Positions 7,492 through 19,390 are shown, counted from the first letter of the stretch. The stretch is DNA of 36,451 nt from an uncultured Cryomorphaceae bacterium (GCA_902551855.1 CACDER010000009.1:1-36451); one strand, 5' to 3'. Notes: a model not told the origin generated them from the sequence alone. Program-made: numbers and translations.

Positions 7492-9111
7492 TTAATAATC
7501 TTGGTCATTTGAAAGATAATATAAAGTATCAGTACTGATCAATTTAATCTGATAGCCTTTCCCCTGATTCATGTATCCTAAATTATTAAAATCATAATAT
7601 GGAAGATATACTTTTCCTAAATCATCCTTGACAATAATTAAATTATTATTCATGTCTTGAAAAATAAGCTCAACATTTTCAGGAGCTTCTCTTAAATAAG
7701 GTACTATATTCCAACCTTGATCTAAATAGATTGGATAAATCTCCGGTTGGATTTGCTCTCCATTAATTGAAATAATTACAGAGTTATTTAATTTAATAAA
7801 ATATCCCTGTGAATTACTCATAGATAAGTCAAAATTATATTGAGGTGAAAAAATATTTCCAAAATTATTTTTAATAATTATGATATTACTTTCATAATTT
7901 TGAAAAATATCTGACATTAAATTAGAATTGGGATTAATAAATGATGAGAAAATATTCCAGCCTTGATTTAAACTGATATATTGAGTATCAGATGAAAAAT
8001 ATTCACATGAATAATTATCTACTATTGCAGTTGAATCAAAATTAATAGCTGTTGAATCAATACAACCAAAATTTTCACATTTACCAATAAATAAAGAATC
8101 ATATAAACCATCATATCCAATATCTTCAGGAGCATTTCTATAATTTTCGGAAATAAAATTAAGTATACTTGGTGCATCAAAAAAGTCATTCATATAATTT
8201 TTTTGCCATGTTAAAACATGAATATTTTTTAAAACGTTGGGGTATGGACTTAGTATCCATCTAAACTCACCCCCATCATCATCATCAATTGAACAAGCTA
8301 AATTTCTTAAAGATTCAATAATTTCAATACTAACACATGGATGATATAAAAATACAACACCTCCGTGCTCAAGATTATGGAGGTATCTTTGTGGTGGAAG
8401 AAACTCATACTCTCCCCATTTTGCCCACATTGGTCTGTGAGGACCACAAGAGGGTGGAGTATTTTCATAACAAATACCGTTCGGGAAGTCTATATGATTT
8501 TGTGCAGAACATATATCATCTAATATAATTCCATTATTCAAATATTCATTCGGTGAACCATTACAAGTATAGTCTACTATATCATTATATGTATCTAAAC
8601 AATTATACTGACAAGAATAATTTTCAATAGTTGCGCTTTGATTATAATTAAGAGCAGTTGAATCTGTACATCCAGAAATATAGCCCTGGCAGTTTAATAA
8701 TATATTGTCTATATTGGAACAATTAAATGCATTGTTACCAATATGAATATTATCTATTAGTCCAACACTATTAGCTTGATAAAATTGAATTATTTCACAA
8801 CAGGAACTTAATAAATTGTTACCCTGAATATAAATAGACGATACGTTATATAAATTTGATAGCGGGGACAAACTACTAATATTAGTATTCAATATATATA
8901 ATCCACCATGTACTGTTATTAAAGAATTTAAAGGATCTAAGTTATAGACATTCTCTGAATTTATGAATAAACTACCAAAAAATATTTCACAGCCATCTAA
9001 ACTATCTAATTGAGTTTGATAGTAAATTACTGATTGAGAATTGTCTCCACACTGTGAAAAAACATTGAAATAGGTTGAAAATGTAAGTATAACAAAAAAA
9101 AAAAATATCAT
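7492..9111 (-). CDS. Secreted modular protein with DUF3105 domain and GCTDSTA repeats
   Basis: The 539-residue product begins with a hydrophobic signal peptide ending near FSQC (residues 1-20). Residues 21-130 resemble a short leucine-rich/receptor-L-like region (SLFINSENVYNLDPLNSL, GLYILNTNISSLSPLSNL). Two copies of a GC(T/I)DSTA-N-C motif occur at 148-168 and 349-370. These are common in secreted marine Flavobacteria proteins. Between them lies a DUF3105-like domain (about 215-325) with CGPHRP and HNLEHGGVVFLYH. The C-terminal third is two tandem repeats of about 60 residues (about 380-441 and 462-524), each running from QGWNI to an IKN/VKD-x-x-G block to GYFIKL or GYQIKL. I see no standard type IX sorting tail. 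Function is unknown. Confidence 0.8.
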   Translation of the reverse strand: MIFFFFVILTFSTYFNVFSQCGDNSQSVIYYQTQLDSLDGCEIFFGSLFINSENVYNLDPLNSLITVHGGLYILNTNISSLSPLSNLYNVSSIYIQGNNLLSSCCEIIQFYQANSVGLIDNIHIGNNAFNCSNIDNILLNCQGYISGCTDSTALNYNQSATIENYSCQYNCLDTYNDIVDYTCNGSPNEYLNNGIILDDICSAQNHIDFPNGICYENTPPSCGPHRPMWAKWGEYEFLPPQRYLHNLEHGGVVFLYHPCVSIEIIESLRNLACSIDDDDGGEFRWILSPYPNVLKNIHVLTWQKNYMNDFFDAPSILNFISENYRNAPEDIGYDGLYDSLFIGKCENFGCIDSTAINFDSTAIVDNYSCEYFSSDTQYISLNQGWNIFSSFINPNSNLMSDIFQNYESNIIIIKNNFGNIFSPQYNFDLSMSNSQGYFIKLNNSVIISINGEQIQPEIYPIYLDQGWNIVPYLREAPENVELIFQDMNNNLIIVKDDLGKVYLPYYDFNNLGYMNQGKGYQIKLISTDTLYYLSNDQDY

Positions 9112-9142
9112 ACTTTAAAATTAAGAAAATTTATTAAAAAAA

Positions 9143-9460
9143 CTATGCTTCAGCTTTTGGTCCTCCAAAATTAACGGGAAGTTTACTCTTACCTATATCT
9201 TTAATTTGACCAAAATTTTCTTCGTACTTTTTAACATTTTCCATTAATGTAGCTAAAAGTCTTTTACAATTCTGAGGAGCTAAAATAACTCTTGATCTAA
9301 CTTTCGCTTTTGCCATTCCTGGCATTATATTTATAAAATCAACTACAAACTCAGTGGATGAGTGGTTGACAATTGATAAATTAGAGTATATCCCAGAAGA
9401 TGAATCATCTGAGAGTTCAATATTAATTTGTTTTTTATCCTTATTGTTCATAATTATCAT
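9143..9460 (-). CDS. DUF3467-domain protein
   Basis: A small protein of 105 residues (102 if the ATG at 9451, MNNKDKKQ, is used, which I slightly favour). It matches the DUF3467 pattern: [37 protein letters not shown] and [29 protein letters not shown]. The family is typical of Bacteroidota and of unknown function. The start overlaps the 3' end of rpoC by 11-20 bp, so translation is coupled to the polymerase gene. That placement suggests, but does not show, a link to transcription or translation. No signal peptide or membrane segment is visible, so it is probably cytoplasmic. Confidence 0.88.
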   Translation of the reverse strand: MIIMNNKDKKQINIELSDDSSSGIYSNLSIVNHSSTEFVVDFINIMPGMAKAKVRSRVILAPQNCKRLLATLMENVKKYEENFGQIKDIGKSKLPVNFGGPKAEA

Positions 9461-12400
9461 CTTCAGTAACTTGTTCTTGTAATTCTATATTTAATTCTTT
9501 ATTTAATTCTATCAAATCTAATTTATTTCCAACATTAATAGTACTATATTTTTTCAAACCAGTACCAGCAGGAATTTTGTGTCCAACAATAACATTCTCT
9601 TTTAATCCTTCTAAATTATCAATCTTTCCATTGACAGCAGCTTCATTTAGAACTTTGGTTGTTTCTTGGAAAGATGCAGCAGATAAAAAGCTTTTTGTTT
9701 GAAGAGAAGCTCTAGTTATTCCCTGAAGTATTGAAGTAGACGTAGCAGGAATTGCATCTCTAGACTCAATTAATTTAAGATCTTTTCTTTTAAGAAGTGA
9801 ATTTTCATCTCTTAATTTTCTAAGAGGAACTATCTGACCTGTTTTTAGATTTTCGGAATCACCTTGATCAATGATATACATTTTTCCATATATTTTTTCA
9901 TTTTCTTCATTGAAATCATTTTTATGAATGAGATTACCCTCTAAAAATTTGGTATCTCCAGCATCATTGATTTGAACTTTCCTCATCATTTGTCTTACTA
10001 CAACTTCAAAATGTTTATCATTTATCTTTACTCCTTGTAATCTGTAAACTTCTTGCATTTCATTTACTAAATATTGTTGAACAGCTGTAGGGCCTTTAAT
10101 TGAAAGCATTGTTTTCGGAGTAATTGCACCATCTGAAAGAGAAGTTCCTGCTTTTACAAAATCATTTTCTTGAACTAAAATTTGTTTAGATAATGATACT
10201 AAATATTTTCTAACATCACCTGATCTTGTAGTTATTATGATTTCTCTATTTCCTCTTTTAATTTTACCATAAGAAACTATTCCGTCAACTTCAGCTACAA
10301 CGGCTGGATTTGAAGGATTTCTTGCTTCAAATAATTCAGTAACTCTAGGAAGACCCCCTGTAATATCTCCAGCTTTAGCTGTTTTTCTTGGTAATTTTGC
10401 TAAAATTGACCCTGTTTTAATTTTATCACCCTCTTGAACAACAATATGAGCACCAACTGGAAGGGTATAAGATTTAGAATCAATTTTTTTCGATGAAGAA
10501 TTAACCAAAATAGTAGGAATCATTTTTTTATCCCTGGACTCAGAAATAACTTTTTCTTGAAAACCTGTCTGTTCGTCAATCTCAATCCTAAAAGTAGTTC
10601 CTTGTAATAAATTTTCAAACTCAATTTTTCCAGAAATTTCTGATATTATAACCGCGTTATATGGATCCCATTCACAAATTATCTCGTCTTTTTTTATCGA
10701 ATCACCATCCTTAAAGTAAATGTATGAACCGTATGGAATGTTATTGGTTGCAAGCGTCATTCCGGTTCTTTTATCAATAAGTTTCATTTCAGCTGTTCTT
10801 CCAATAACTATTGTTACTTTTTTATTATCCTCATCAAAGCCTTCAACAGTTCTAAGTTCTTCAATTTCTAGGAGTCCATCACTTTTAGCTACTATCTTTG
10901 ACTCTTCAGATGTATTTGAAGCAGTTCCACCAACATGGAATGTTCTCAAAGTTAGTTGAGTTCCAGGTTCACCAATTGATTGGGCAGCAATTACTCCAAC
11001 AGTATCACCTTCACTTGCCATTCTATTATTTGCTAAGTTTCTACCATAGCATTTTGCACATATACCTTTCTTGGTCTCACAAGTTAGAGCAGATCTAATT
11101 TCTATCATTTCGATTGAGGCATTTTCAATTTCCTCTGCTAGTTCCTCATTAATTTCTTCACCAGAATTTACTATTACATTGCCAGTTTTTGGATGAATTA
11201 CATCGTGAAGTGATGTTCTTCCGAGAATTCGCTCTGATAAAGTTTCTACTATCTCTTCATTTTTCTTCAAAGCTGTGCATTGAAGTCCCCTTAAAGTTCC
11301 ACAATCATCCTCTAGTACAATAACATCCTGGGCTACATCAACTAATCTTCTAGTTAAGTATCCAGCATCAGCAGTTTTTAAAGCAGTGTCTGCAAGACCT
11401 TTTCTAGCTCCATGGGTAGAAATAAAATATTCTAGAATAGATAGACCTTCTTTAAAATTCGACGTGATTGGATTTTCTATAATTGCTCCTCCTGAAGAAC
11501 CAGATTTTTGAGGTTTAGCCATGAGACCTCTCATTCCTGATAATTGTCTTATCTGTTCTTTTGATCCCCTCGCTCCTGAATCTAACATCATATAAACTGA
11601 ATTGAATCCTTGTTGATCATTGATGAGCCTATTCATAGCAAATTCTGTAAGTTCAGAATTAGTTTTCGTCCAAACGTCAATAACCTGATTATATCTTTCA
11701 TTGTTCGTTATAAGTCCCATATTATAGCTATCAGTAATGGATGAAACCTGTTCTTTTGCATTATCAATCATTTCATTTTTTTGCTTTGGAACAATAATAT
11801 CACCTAATGAAAATGATAATCCACCTTTAAAAGCCATGTTATATCCTAAAACTTTAATCTCATCTAAAAAATTAGCAGTTGTAGGTATATCTGTTTCTTT
11901 TAAAATTTTACCTATAATATTTCTCAATGCTTTTTTAGTCAAAGTTTCGTTAATAAATCCAACTGATTCAGGTACTACATCATTGAATAAGACTCTTCCG
12001 ATAGTAGTCTCAATAATTTTATTTTTAAGTAGATTATTCTCTTTAACCTTTGTTTTTACTTTAATTATTGCATTAATTGAAGCTTTTTTCTCATTATATG
12101 CAATTCTTACTTCATCAGGAGAATAGAAAACTAAATTTTCACCTTTAACAGGAAATTTTTTTGTACTTTTTCTTGGTTTAGTCATATAATATAAACCAAG
12201 AACCATATCCTGAGATGGAACTGTAATTGGAGCTCCATTAGCAGGATTCAATATGTTATGTGAACCTAGCATCAAAAGTTGAGCTTCAAGAATAGCTGCT
12301 GGTGTTAATGGTAAATGGACTGCCATTTGATCACCATCAAAATCAGCATTAAAAGCAGTACATGATAATGGATGTAATTGAATTGCTTTACCTTCAATAA

Positions 12401-13772
12401 ACTTAGGTTGAAAAGCTTGGATTCCTAATCTGTGAAGAGTAGGAGCTCTATTTAATAAAACAGGGTGACCTTTAATGACATTTTCAAGTATATCCCATAT
12501 TACCGGATCTTTTTTATCAATTATTTTTTTGGCAGATTTAACAGTTTTTACAATACCCCTTTCAATCAATTTTCTAACTATAAATGGTTTATATAATTCA
12601 GCTGCCATATTTTTAGGTAAACCACATTCATGAAGTTTAAGATTAGGACCTACAACAATTACCGATCTTGCAGAGTAATCTACTCTTTTCCCAAGTAAAT
12701 TTTGACGAAATCTACCTTGTTTACCTTTTAATGAATCAGAAAGAGATTTAAGTGCTCTGTTAGATTCAGTTTTCACAGCTGAAGCTTTTCTAGTATTATC
12801 TAGTAATGAATCAACTGACTCTTGAAGCATTCTTTTTTCATTTCTTAGGATAACTTCTGGAGCTTTGATTTCAATTAGTCTCTTCAACCTATTATTTCTT
12901 ATTATTACTCTTCTGTATAAATCATTTAAATCAGATGTTGCAAATCTACCTCCATCAAGAGGTACTAGAGGTCTTAATTCTGGTGGAATTACAGGTATAA
13001 CTTTAAGTATCATCCATTCAGGTTTATTTTCCATCCTAGTATTCGCATCTCTAAATGCTTCTACAACAGCTAATCTTTTCAAAGCTTCAGTTTTTCTTTG
13101 TTGTGATGTTTCTACATTAGCAGTATGTCTTAAATTATAGGATAAATCATCTAAATTTAGTCTGGATAGAAGGGACTCAAGGGCATCAGCTCCCATTTTA
13201 GCAATAAATTTATTTGGATCATTATCATCTAAAAATTGATTTTCTCTAGGTAATCTCTCTAGAGCATCCATATATTCTTCCTCAGTTAAAAATTGAAGAT
13301 ATTCTAGAGGATTCCCCTCATTATCAACTGCCGAGGCAGGTTGAACTACAACATACCTTTCATAATAAATTATCATATCTAATTTTTTTGTTGGGAGTCC
13401 CAACAAATAACCTATCTTATTAGGTAAAGATCTAAAATACCATATATGAGCAACAGGAACTACAAGATTAATATGCCCCATTCTCTCTCTTCTCACTTTT
13501 TTTTCAATAACTTCCACTCCACATCTATCGCATACAATTCCTCGATATCTAATTCTTTTATATTTACCACAGTGACATTCGTAATCTTTAACTGGTCCAA
13601 AAATTCTTTCACAAAATAAGCCTTCCCGTTCAGGTTTAAAAGTTCTGTAGTTTATTGTTTCAGGTTTTAACACCTCTCCACTTGATTGTTCAAGGACATA
13701 TTCAGGGGAAGCTAAACCTATGCTTATGGTTTCAAAACTTTTCTGTTGCAATTTATTATCTTTATTTCTCAT
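9441..13772 (-). CDS. rpoC: DNA-directed RNA polymerase subunit beta'
   Basis: Largest core subunit of RNA polymerase, 1443 residues. The N-terminal zinc ribbon is C66, C68, C81 and C84. The catalytic magnesium motif [12 protein letters not shown] is at about residues 474-485. The second zinc site uses [15 protein letters not shown] and AKC (about 815-905). The bridge/trigger region is seen in [18 protein letters not shown]. The start ATG at 13772 gives [20 protein letters not shown], the expected N-terminus. It follows rpoB by 42 bp and its end overlaps the DUF3467 gene. Nothing suggests truncation. Confidence 0.98.
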   Translation of the reverse strand: MRNKDNKLQQKSFETISIGLASPEYVLEQSSGEVLKPETINYRTFKPEREGLFCERIFGPVKDYECHCGKYKRIRYRGIVCDRCGVEVIEKKVRRERMGHINLVVPVAHIWYFRSLPNKIGYLLGLPTKKLDMIIYYERYVVVQPASAVDNEGNPLEYLQFLTEEEYMDALERLPRENQFLDDNDPNKFIAKMGADALESLLSRLNLDDLSYNLRHTANVETSQQRKTEALKRLAVVEAFRDANTRMENKPEWMILKVIPVIPPELRPLVPLDGGRFATSDLNDLYRRVIIRNNRLKRLIEIKAPEVILRNEKRMLQESVDSLLDNTRKASAVKTESNRALKSLSDSLKGKQGRFRQNLLGKRVDYSARSVIVVGPNLKLHECGLPKNMAAELYKPFIVRKLIERGIVKTVKSAKKIIDKKDPVIWDILENVIKGHPVLLNRAPTLHRLGIQAFQPKFIEGKAIQLHPLSCTAFNADFDGDQMAVHLPLTPAAILEAQLLMLGSHNILNPANGAPITVPSQDMVLGLYYMTKPRKSTKKFPVKGENLVFYSPDEVRIAYNEKKASINAIIKVKTKVKENNLLKNKIIETTIGRVLFNDVVPESVGFINETLTKKALRNIIGKILKETDIPTTANFLDEIKVLGYNMAFKGGLSFSLGDIIVPKQKNEMIDNAKEQVSSITDSYNMGLITNNERYNQVIDVWTKTNSELTEFAMNRLINDQQGFNSVYMMLDSGARGSKEQIRQLSGMRGLMAKPQKSGSSGGAIIENPITSNFKEGLSILEYFISTHGARKGLADTALKTADAGYLTRRLVDVAQDVIVLEDDCGTLRGLQCTALKKNEEIVETLSERILGRTSLHDVIHPKTGNVIVNSGEEINEELAEEIENASIEMIEIRSALTCETKKGICAKCYGRNLANNRMASEGDTVGVIAAQSIGEPGTQLTLRTFHVGGTASNTSEESKIVAKSDGLLEIEELRTVEGFDEDNKKVTIVIGRTAEMKLIDKRTGMTLATNNIPYGSYIYFKDGDSIKKDEIICEWDPYNAVIISEISGKIEFENLLQGTTFRIEIDEQTGFQEKVISESRDKKMIPTILVNSSSKKIDSKSYTLPVGAHIVVQEGDKIKTGSILAKLPRKTAKAGDITGGLPRVTELFEARNPSNPAVVAEVDGIVSYGKIKRGNREIIITTRSGDVRKYLVSLSKQILVQENDFVKAGTSLSDGAITPKTMLSIKGPTAVQQYLVNEMQEVYRLQGVKINDKHFEVVVRQMMRKVQINDAGDTKFLEGNLIHKNDFNEENEKIYGKMYIIDQGDSENLKTGQIVPLRKLRDENSLLKRKDLKLIESRDAIPATSTSILQGITRASLQTKSFLSAASFQETTKVLNEAAVNGKIDNLEGLKENVIVGHKIPAGTGLKKYSTINVGNKLDLIELNKELNIELQEQVTEDDNYEQ

Positions 13773-13814
13773 AGTGATTTTAATTCAAAATTGAATGATT
13801 TTTAAAAAAATAGT

Positions 13815-16800
13815 TTATTTTAAACTTAACTTAAGTCCAAGACCTTTTAATTCATGAAGTAATACATTAAAAGACTCAGGAATTCCAGGTTCTAACATCT
13901 CTTTACCTTTAACAATTGATTCATAGGTTTTAGCTCTTCCATTAACATCATCTGATTTTACAGTTAAAACTTCTCTCAAAATATTTGATGCCCCATATGC
14001 TTCAAGTGCCCAAACTTCCATTTCACCAAATCTTTGACCACCGAATTGAGCCTTTCCACCCAGTGGCTGCTGAGTTATTAACGAATAAGGACCTATAGAT
14101 CTAGAATGCATTTTATCGTCCACCATATGACCTAATTTAAGCATGTAAATAACACCAACTGTGGCTGGCTGATCAAACTTTTCTCCGGTTCCACCATCAA
14201 ATAAATAAGTATGACCATATTCTGGTATTTTAGCTTTTTTAGTAAGTTCACTAATTTCTTCTAGGCTTGCACCATCAAAAATTGGAGTAGCAAACTTTTT
14301 TCCAAGCTTACTTCCTACCCAGCCAAGTACAGTTTCGTAAATTTGACCAATATTCATTCTTGACGGGACACCAAGAGGGTTTAAAACAATATCAACAGTT
14401 GATCCATCTTCCATAAATGGCATATCTTCATCTCTAACGATTCTGGCAACAATTCCTTTGTTACCATGCCGACCAGCCATTTTATCACCAACTTTGAGTT
14501 TTCTTTTCTTTATGATGTAAACTTTAGCTAATTTTAATATTCCAGCAGGTAATTCATCTCCAACTGAAAGCATAAACTTTTCTCTTCTTAATGAACCTTT
14601 CAGGTCGTTTAATTTAATATTATAATTATGAATTAAATCGTTAATAAGATGATTTAATTCTTTATCAGTTGTCCAATTAACAGTTTTTAATGATGAAAAA
14701 TCATCGATTGATGTTAAAAGTTTTTGAGTAAATTTTTTACCTTTTGAAATCAGTATTTCACCAATATCATTTTCAACTCCTTGTGATGTTTTCCCAGAAA
14801 CTAAACTAAATAACTTATCAATAAGTTTTGATTTGAGATCTGAATACTTTTTCTTGAAATCAGCCTCTAAACTTGAGATTAACTTCTTATCTGCTAATCT
14901 TGTTTTTTTATCTTTAATAGCTTTAGCAAAGAGTTTTTTATCTAATACAACTCCATTGAGAGATGGAGAAGCTTTTAGTGATGCATCCTTGACATCTCCG
15001 GCTTTATCTCCAAAAATTGCTCTTAATAATTTTTCTTCCGGAGATGGATCTGATTCTCCCTTGGGTGTAATTTTTCCAATTAAAATATCACCAGGTTTAA
15101 CATGAGCTCCAACTCTAATAATTCCATTTTCATCTAAATCTTTTGTTGCTTCTTCAGATACATTAGGGATATCTGGAGTTAGTTCTTCTGAACCCAATTT
15201 TGTTTCTCTTACATCCAGAGAATATTCGTCAATGTGAATTGAAGTAAAAACATCGTCTCGGACAACTTTTTGTGATATAACAATCGCATCCTCAAAGTTG
15301 TAACCTTTCCAAGGCATAAATGCAACTCTCAAATTTTTACCTAAAGCTAACTCTCCATTTTGAGTAGCATAGCCCTCTGTTAAAACTTGGCCTTTAATGA
15401 CTTTATCACCAACCTTAACAATAGGTCTAATATTTAGACACGTTCCTTGATTTGTTTTTTGAAACTTTGTTAGATTGTAAGTAACAGAATCTTCCTCAAA
15501 TGAAACAATACGCTCATTGTCAGTTCTATCATAATTAATTACAATTTTCTTTGAATCAACATACTCAACTATACCTTTTCCCTGAGCATTCACTAAAACT
15601 CTTGAATCAGAGGCTACAGAAGACTCTAATCCTGTACCTACAATTGGGGATTCTGGATTCATCAATGGAACTGCTTGACGCATCATGTTAGATCCCATTA
15701 GGGCTCTATTTGCATCATCGTGTTCAAGAAAAGGAATTAATGAGGCAGAAATAGATGAAATTTGATTAGGAGCTACATCCATATAATTTACTTTTTCAGG
15801 TTCAATTACTGGAAAATCACCATTATCTCTTGCTTTAATTAAATTTGATGTAAAGTTACCACTTTCATCAACAGGGGCATTTGCTTGTGCAATAACTTTT
15901 TCTTGTTCCTCTTCGGCACTTAAATAAACCGGCGGATCATCTAAACTAACTTTTCCTTTTTTAACATGACGATATGGGGTTTCAATAAATCCCATTTTAT
16001 TCACTTTAGCAAAAACACAAAGTGATGAAATTAATCCAATATTTGGTCCTTCTGGAGTTTCAATTGGACACAATCTACCATAATGAGTGTAATGTACATC
16101 TCTAACCTCAAAGCCTGCTCTTTCTCTTGAAAGACCTCCAGGTCCCAATGCTGATAATCTTCTCTTATGAGTAATTTCAGCTAGTGGATTAGTTTGATCC
16201 ATGAACTGAGATAATTGATTAGTACCAAAGAATGTATTAATTACTGATGATAATGTTTTAGCATTGATTAAATCAATTGGAGTAAAAACCTCATTATCTC
16301 TGACATTCATTCTTTCTCTTATAGTTCTCGCCATTCTTGACAGACCAATTCCAAATTGGTTATTTAATTGTTCTCCAACGGTTCTTACTCTTCTGTTACT
16401 TAAGTGATCTATATCGTCAACTTCAGCTTTTGAATTTACTAGCTCAATCAAATATTTAATAATCAGAATAATATCAACTTTTGTTAAAGTAGCTTGATCT
16501 AAACCTATATCTAAATCTAATTTTTTATTTATTCTGTATCTTCCAACTTCGCCTAGACTGTATCTAGTTTCTGAAAAAAACAACTTATCAATTATTCCTC
16601 TTGCAGTTTCTTCATCTGGTGGATCAGCATTTCTTAATTGTCTATATATATGTTCTACTGCTTCTTTTTCCGAATTGGTTGGATCTTTTTGTAATGTATT
16701 ATGAATAATTTTATATTCTGAAGATTCGTTTGTTTCTTTATGAAGTAATATACTCTTTACTCCTGCCTGCATTATAGTATCAATATGATTTTTTTCAATA

Positions 16801-17627
16801 ATTACATCTCTATCGAGTAAAACTTCATTTCTTTCAATAGAAACAACTTCTCCAGTATCTTCATCGACAAAATCTTCAAACCATGTTTTCAATACTCTAG
16901 CTACTAATCTTCTTCCTAAAACTCTCTTTAAGCCAGCTTTACTAACTCTAACTTCGTCTGCAAGATCAAAAATTTCAAGTATATCTTTGTCACTTTCATA
17001 TCCAATAGCCCTTAATAAAGTGGTCACAGGTAGCTTCTTTTTTCTATCAATATATGCATACATTACTGAATTGATATCAGTTGCAAATTCTATCCAAGAG
17101 CCTTTAAATGGAATAACTCTTGCAGAATATAATTTTGTTCCGTTTGCATGATAACTCTGTCCAAAAAAAACACCTGGAGATCTATGAAGCTGAGAAACAC
17201 ATACTCTTTCAGCACCATTAATAATAAAAGTACCTCTTTTAGTCATATATGGAATTGTTCCTAAATAAACATCTTGAATAATAGTTTCAAAGTCCTCATG
17301 TTCAGGATCAGTACAATAAAGTTTTAATCTTGCTTTCAAAGGAACACTAAAAGTCAAGCCTCTTTCAATACATTCATCAACACTATATCTAGGAGGATCA
17401 ACAAAATAGTCTAAAAATTCTAAAACAAAATTATTTCTTGTATCAGAAATAGGAAAATTTTCACTAAAGACCTTAAATAAGCCTTCATTTTCTCTGTCTT
17501 CAGATTTAGTTTCTAACTGAAAAAAATCTTTAAATGATTTAAGTTGAATATCTAAGAAATCCGGATAATCAAATTTTGATTTAATAGATTTAAAACTTAA
17601 TCTTGTAATTTGTTTATTTATAGCCAA
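13815..17627 (-). CDS. rpoB: DNA-directed RNA polymerase subunit beta
   Basis: Second-largest RNA polymerase subunit, about 1270 residues. The rifampicin region is intact and wild-type-like ([25 protein letters not shown]). The C-terminal [15 protein letters not shown] and [24 protein letters not shown] are present. There is no in-frame ATG near the N-terminus. The frame extends back to a TTG at 17657, but that lies in the T-run of the hairpin between rplL and rpoB and would add a hydrophobic segment that does not fit. The TTG at 17627 gives [17 protein letters not shown], which aligns with usual Bacteroidota RpoB starts just before [12 protein letters not shown], so I use it. The identity is certain; the start is the uncertain part. 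Confidence 0.97.
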   Translation of the reverse strand: MAINKQITRLSFKSIKSKFDYPDFLDIQLKSFKDFFQLETKSEDRENEGLFKVFSENFPISDTRNNFVLEFLDYFVDPPRYSVDECIERGLTFSVPLKARLKLYCTDPEHEDFETIIQDVYLGTIPYMTKRGTFIINGAERVCVSQLHRSPGVFFGQSYHANGTKLYSARVIPFKGSWIEFATDINSVMYAYIDRKKKLPVTTLLRAIGYESDKDILEIFDLADEVRVSKAGLKRVLGRRLVARVLKTWFEDFVDEDTGEVVSIERNEVLLDRDVIIEKNHIDTIMQAGVKSILLHKETNESSEYKIIHNTLQKDPTNSEKEAVEHIYRQLRNADPPDEETARGIIDKLFFSETRYSLGEVGRYRINKKLDLDIGLDQATLTKVDIILIIKYLIELVNSKAEVDDIDHLSNRRVRTVGEQLNNQFGIGLSRMARTIRERMNVRDNEVFTPIDLINAKTLSSVINTFFGTNQLSQFMDQTNPLAEITHKRRLSALGPGGLSRERAGFEVRDVHYTHYGRLCPIETPEGPNIGLISSLCVFAKVNKMGFIETPYRHVKKGKVSLDDPPVYLSAEEEQEKVIAQANAPVDESGNFTSNLIKARDNGDFPVIEPEKVNYMDVAPNQISSISASLIPFLEHDDANRALMGSNMMRQAVPLMNPESPIVGTGLESSVASDSRVLVNAQGKGIVEYVDSKKIVINYDRTDNERIVSFEEDSVTYNLTKFQKTNQGTCLNIRPIVKVGDKVIKGQVLTEGYATQNGELALGKNLRVAFMPWKGYNFEDAIVISQKVVRDDVFTSIHIDEYSLDVRETKLGSEELTPDIPNVSEEATKDLDENGIIRVGAHVKPGDILIGKITPKGESDPSPEEKLLRAIFGDKAGDVKDASLKASPSLNGVVLDKKLFAKAIKDKKTRLADKKLISSLEADFKKKYSDLKSKLIDKLFSLVSGKTSQGVENDIGEILISKGKKFTQKLLTSIDDFSSLKTVNWTTDKELNHLINDLIHNYNIKLNDLKGSLRREKFMLSVGDELPAGILKLAKVYIIKKRKLKVGDKMAGRHGNKGIVARIVRDEDMPFMEDGSTVDIVLNPLGVPSRMNIGQIYETVLGWVGSKLGKKFATPIFDGASLEEISELTKKAKIPEYGHTYLFDGGTGEKFDQPATVGVIYMLKLGHMVDDKMHSRSIGPYSLITQQPLGGKAQFGGQRFGEMEVWALEAYGASNILREVLTVKSDDVNGRAKTYESIVKGKEMLEPGIPESFNVLLHELKGLGLKLSLK

Positions 17628-17655
17628 CTGAATAAAATTTAAAAAAAGAATTAAC

Positions 17656-17686
17656 AAAAAGCACTGAATAAAATTTTATTCAGTGC
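17656..17686 (-). terminator. rplL-rpoB intercistronic hairpin with T-run (candidate attenuator)
   Basis: A perfect 26-bp palindrome spans 17661-17686 (half-site GCACTGAATAAAA). On the minus strand, the direction of transcription, it is followed directly by TTTTTG (17660-17655). It sits in the 82-bp gap between the rplL stop and the rpoB start. The T-run is on the minus-strand side only, so it is directional. A short U-tract suggests partial termination, which would lower RNA polymerase output relative to ribosomal proteins. Enterobacteria have an attenuator and processing site in the same gap. The effect here is inferred. Confidence 0.7.
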
Positions 17687-17709
17687 ATGTATTATTTTAC
17701 TGAGAATTA

Positions 17710-18090
17710 TTATTTGAGCTCAACTTCTGCTCCAGCTCCCTCTAATTGAGATTTTAGTGCTTCAGCTTCATCTTTTGCAATAGATTCTTTGAGAGTAGCA
17801 GGTGCACTATCAACAAGTTCTTTTGCTTCTTTTAATCCTTTACCAGTTAACTCTTTAACCAATTTTACAACAGCTAATTTTGAACCGCCTGGAGCTTTTA
17901 AAATAACATCAAATTCTGTTTTTTCTTCACTACCTCCGGCGTCTCCTCCTGGAGCAGCATTTCCTGAAACAGCAACTTGAGCTGCAGCTGGTTCAATTCC
18001 ATATTCATCTTTTAATATAGAAGCTAACTCATTAACTTCTTTAACTGTTAAATTCACTAATTTTTCAGCGAAATCTTTTAAATCTGCCAT
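17710..18090 (-). CDS. rplL: Large ribosomal subunit protein bL12 (L7/L12)
   Basis: Stalk protein that recruits translation GTPases. The product is 126 residues. It has an N-terminal dimerisation helix ([31 protein letters not shown]), an alanine/glycine-rich hinge (about 38-55), and the C-terminal factor-binding domain ([38 protein letters not shown]). Length and layout are standard. It is 53 bp downstream of rplJ, and the palindromic hairpin before rpoB follows its stop. Confidence 0.98.
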   Translation of the reverse strand: MADLKDFAEKLVNLTVKEVNELASILKDEYGIEPAAAQVAVSGNAAPGGDAGGSEEKTEFDVILKAPGGSKLAVVKLVKELTGKGLKEAKELVDSAPATLKESIAKDEAEALKSQLEGAGAEVELK

Positions 18091-18143
18091 AGTTTTTATT
18101 TTTATTGTTGTTTAATTTATTTGAAAGTGAGTGCGTACAATTT

Positions 18144-18671
18144 TTATTCTTTTTTATTTTCAAGGGTTTTTAAAATACCTGCTAGTTTATTTGAAGCAGA
18201 ATTAATACTTGATATTATATTTTTCATTGGTGATTGGAGTATTAAAACTATATCACCTATCAATTCTTCTTTAGACTTAAGATTTTCTAAAATAGCTAAT
18301 TGGTCCTGGTCATAGTATGCTTCATCAATCTGAGCACCTTTAAATGAGGGTTTTTCTGAGGACTTATTTTTACTTAAAAATTCCTTAATCACTTTAGCAG
18401 GGGCATTAGATGTATCAGATATCATAACTGAGGTATTTCCCTTCAAGACAGATGAAATATCATCGAAGTTCTTTTCACAAGATTCCATTGCTTGTTTTAG
18501 CAAAGTGTTCTTAACAACCTGTAGAGTAACACCCTTAGTGAAACAAAGTTTTCTTAGTTTGAAAGTTTCTTCTGAATTCATACCAGAAATATCAGTGAGA
18601 TAAACATTTTTGCTGTGATTGAGCATTTCTTTAAGTTTATCTATAGCTATTTTTTTTTCGTTTTTAGTCAT
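18144..18671 (-). CDS. rplJ: Large ribosomal subunit protein uL10
   Basis: Base of the ribosomal stalk that binds 23S rRNA and several L7/L12 dimers. The product is 175 residues. The N-terminal rRNA-binding domain is recognisable (YLTDISGMNSEETFKLRKLC, VVKNTLLKQAME), as is the C-terminal helix that carries L12 dimers (NIISSINSASNKLAGILKTLENKKE). It is 17 bp after rplA, too little room for the long L10-binding leader seen in other bacteria. Any L10 autoregulation must therefore use sequence inside rplA or elsewhere. Confidence 0.97.
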   Translation of the reverse strand: MTKNEKKIAIDKLKEMLNHSKNVYLTDISGMNSEETFKLRKLCFTKGVTLQVVKNTLLKQAMESCEKNFDDISSVLKGNTSVMISDTSNAPAKVIKEFLSKNKSSEKPSFKGAQIDEAYYDQDQLAILENLKSKEELIGDIVLILQSPMKNIISSINSASNKLAGILKTLENKKE

Positions 18672-18688
18672 AAGTTAAAAATTAAAAT

Positions 18689-19378
18689 CTATAGAGATTT
18701 TGAATCAATTTTAAATCCGTTACCCATGGTACTAGACATAGTTATACTTTTCACGTATGTTCCTTTTGCAGACGATGGCTTGAGTTTGATAACTGATTGT
18801 ATAAGTTCAGATGCATTTTCAGCGATTTTTTCATGATCAAATGAAACTTTAGCTATTGCTGCGTGAATTATACCATATTTATCAACTTTAAAGTCTATTT
18901 TTCCAGCTTTTACATCTTTGACTGCTTTTGCTACATCCATTGTAACAGTTCCAGTTTTTGGATTTGGCATCAAACCTCTAGGACCTAAAATTTTACCCAA
19001 AGGACCTAGTTTTCCCATGCAACTTGGCATAGTAATAATAACATCAACTTCCGTCCAACCAGATTTAATTTTTTGAATATATTCATCTAATCCTACAAAA
19101 TCTGATCCAGCATCTGTAGCTTCCTTTTCTTTGTCTGGAGTACAAATTGTTAACACTTTGATTTTTTTTCCTGTACCGTTGGGTAGAGTAACAACTCCTC
19201 TTACCATTTGATTAGCTTTTCTAGGATCAACACCAAGTCTAATTGCAATATCTATACTCTCATCAAATTTAGAATTGGAATTCTTTTTTATCAAACTAGA
19301 TGCCTCAGATAAGTTGTAAAATTTATCTAAATCAAGTTTGTTTCGCTTTTCTATTTGTTTTTTTGTTAATTTAGTCAT
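18689..19378 (-). CDS. rplA: Large ribosomal subunit protein uL1
   Basis: L1-stalk protein that helps move deacylated tRNA out of the E site. The product is 229 residues. Signature regions are [31 protein letters not shown] and [25 protein letters not shown], the conserved RNA-binding loop. It is 12 bp downstream of rplK, the universal gene order. Nothing unusual was seen. Confidence 0.98.
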   Translation of the reverse strand: MTKLTKKQIEKRNKLDLDKFYNLSEASSLIKKNSNSKFDESIDIAIRLGVDPRKANQMVRGVVTLPNGTGKKIKVLTICTPDKEKEATDAGSDFVGLDEYIQKIKSGWTEVDVIITMPSCMGKLGPLGKILGPRGLMPNPKTGTVTMDVAKAVKDVKAGKIDFKVDKYGIIHAAIAKVSFDHEKIAENASELIQSVIKLKPSSAKGTYVKSITMSSTMGNGFKIDSKSL

Positions 19379-19390
19379 ATAAATCTATGT

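Noticed and set aside
11737-12126. 129-codon open frame on the plus strand inside rpoC
   Set aside because: It is fully antisense to the well-conserved rpoC coding sequence and has no recognisable protein features. Other antisense frames in rpoB, tuf, rplL and similar genes were dropped for the same reason.
13783-13796. Inverted repeat ATTCAA/TTGAAT between rpoB and rpoC
   Set aside because: A six-base AT-rich arm with a two-base gap is expected by chance here, and no T-run follows.
17627-17657. Longer RpoB N-terminus starting at TTG 17657
   Set aside because: It starts in the T-run of the hairpin and adds a hydrophobic LILFLNFIQ segment unlike other RpoB proteins.
18672-18688. L10 leader (ribosomal autoregulation structure) before rplJ
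   Set aside because: The gap to rplA is only 17 bp, far too short for the known L10-binding fold, and no matching structure was seen in the end of rplA by eye.
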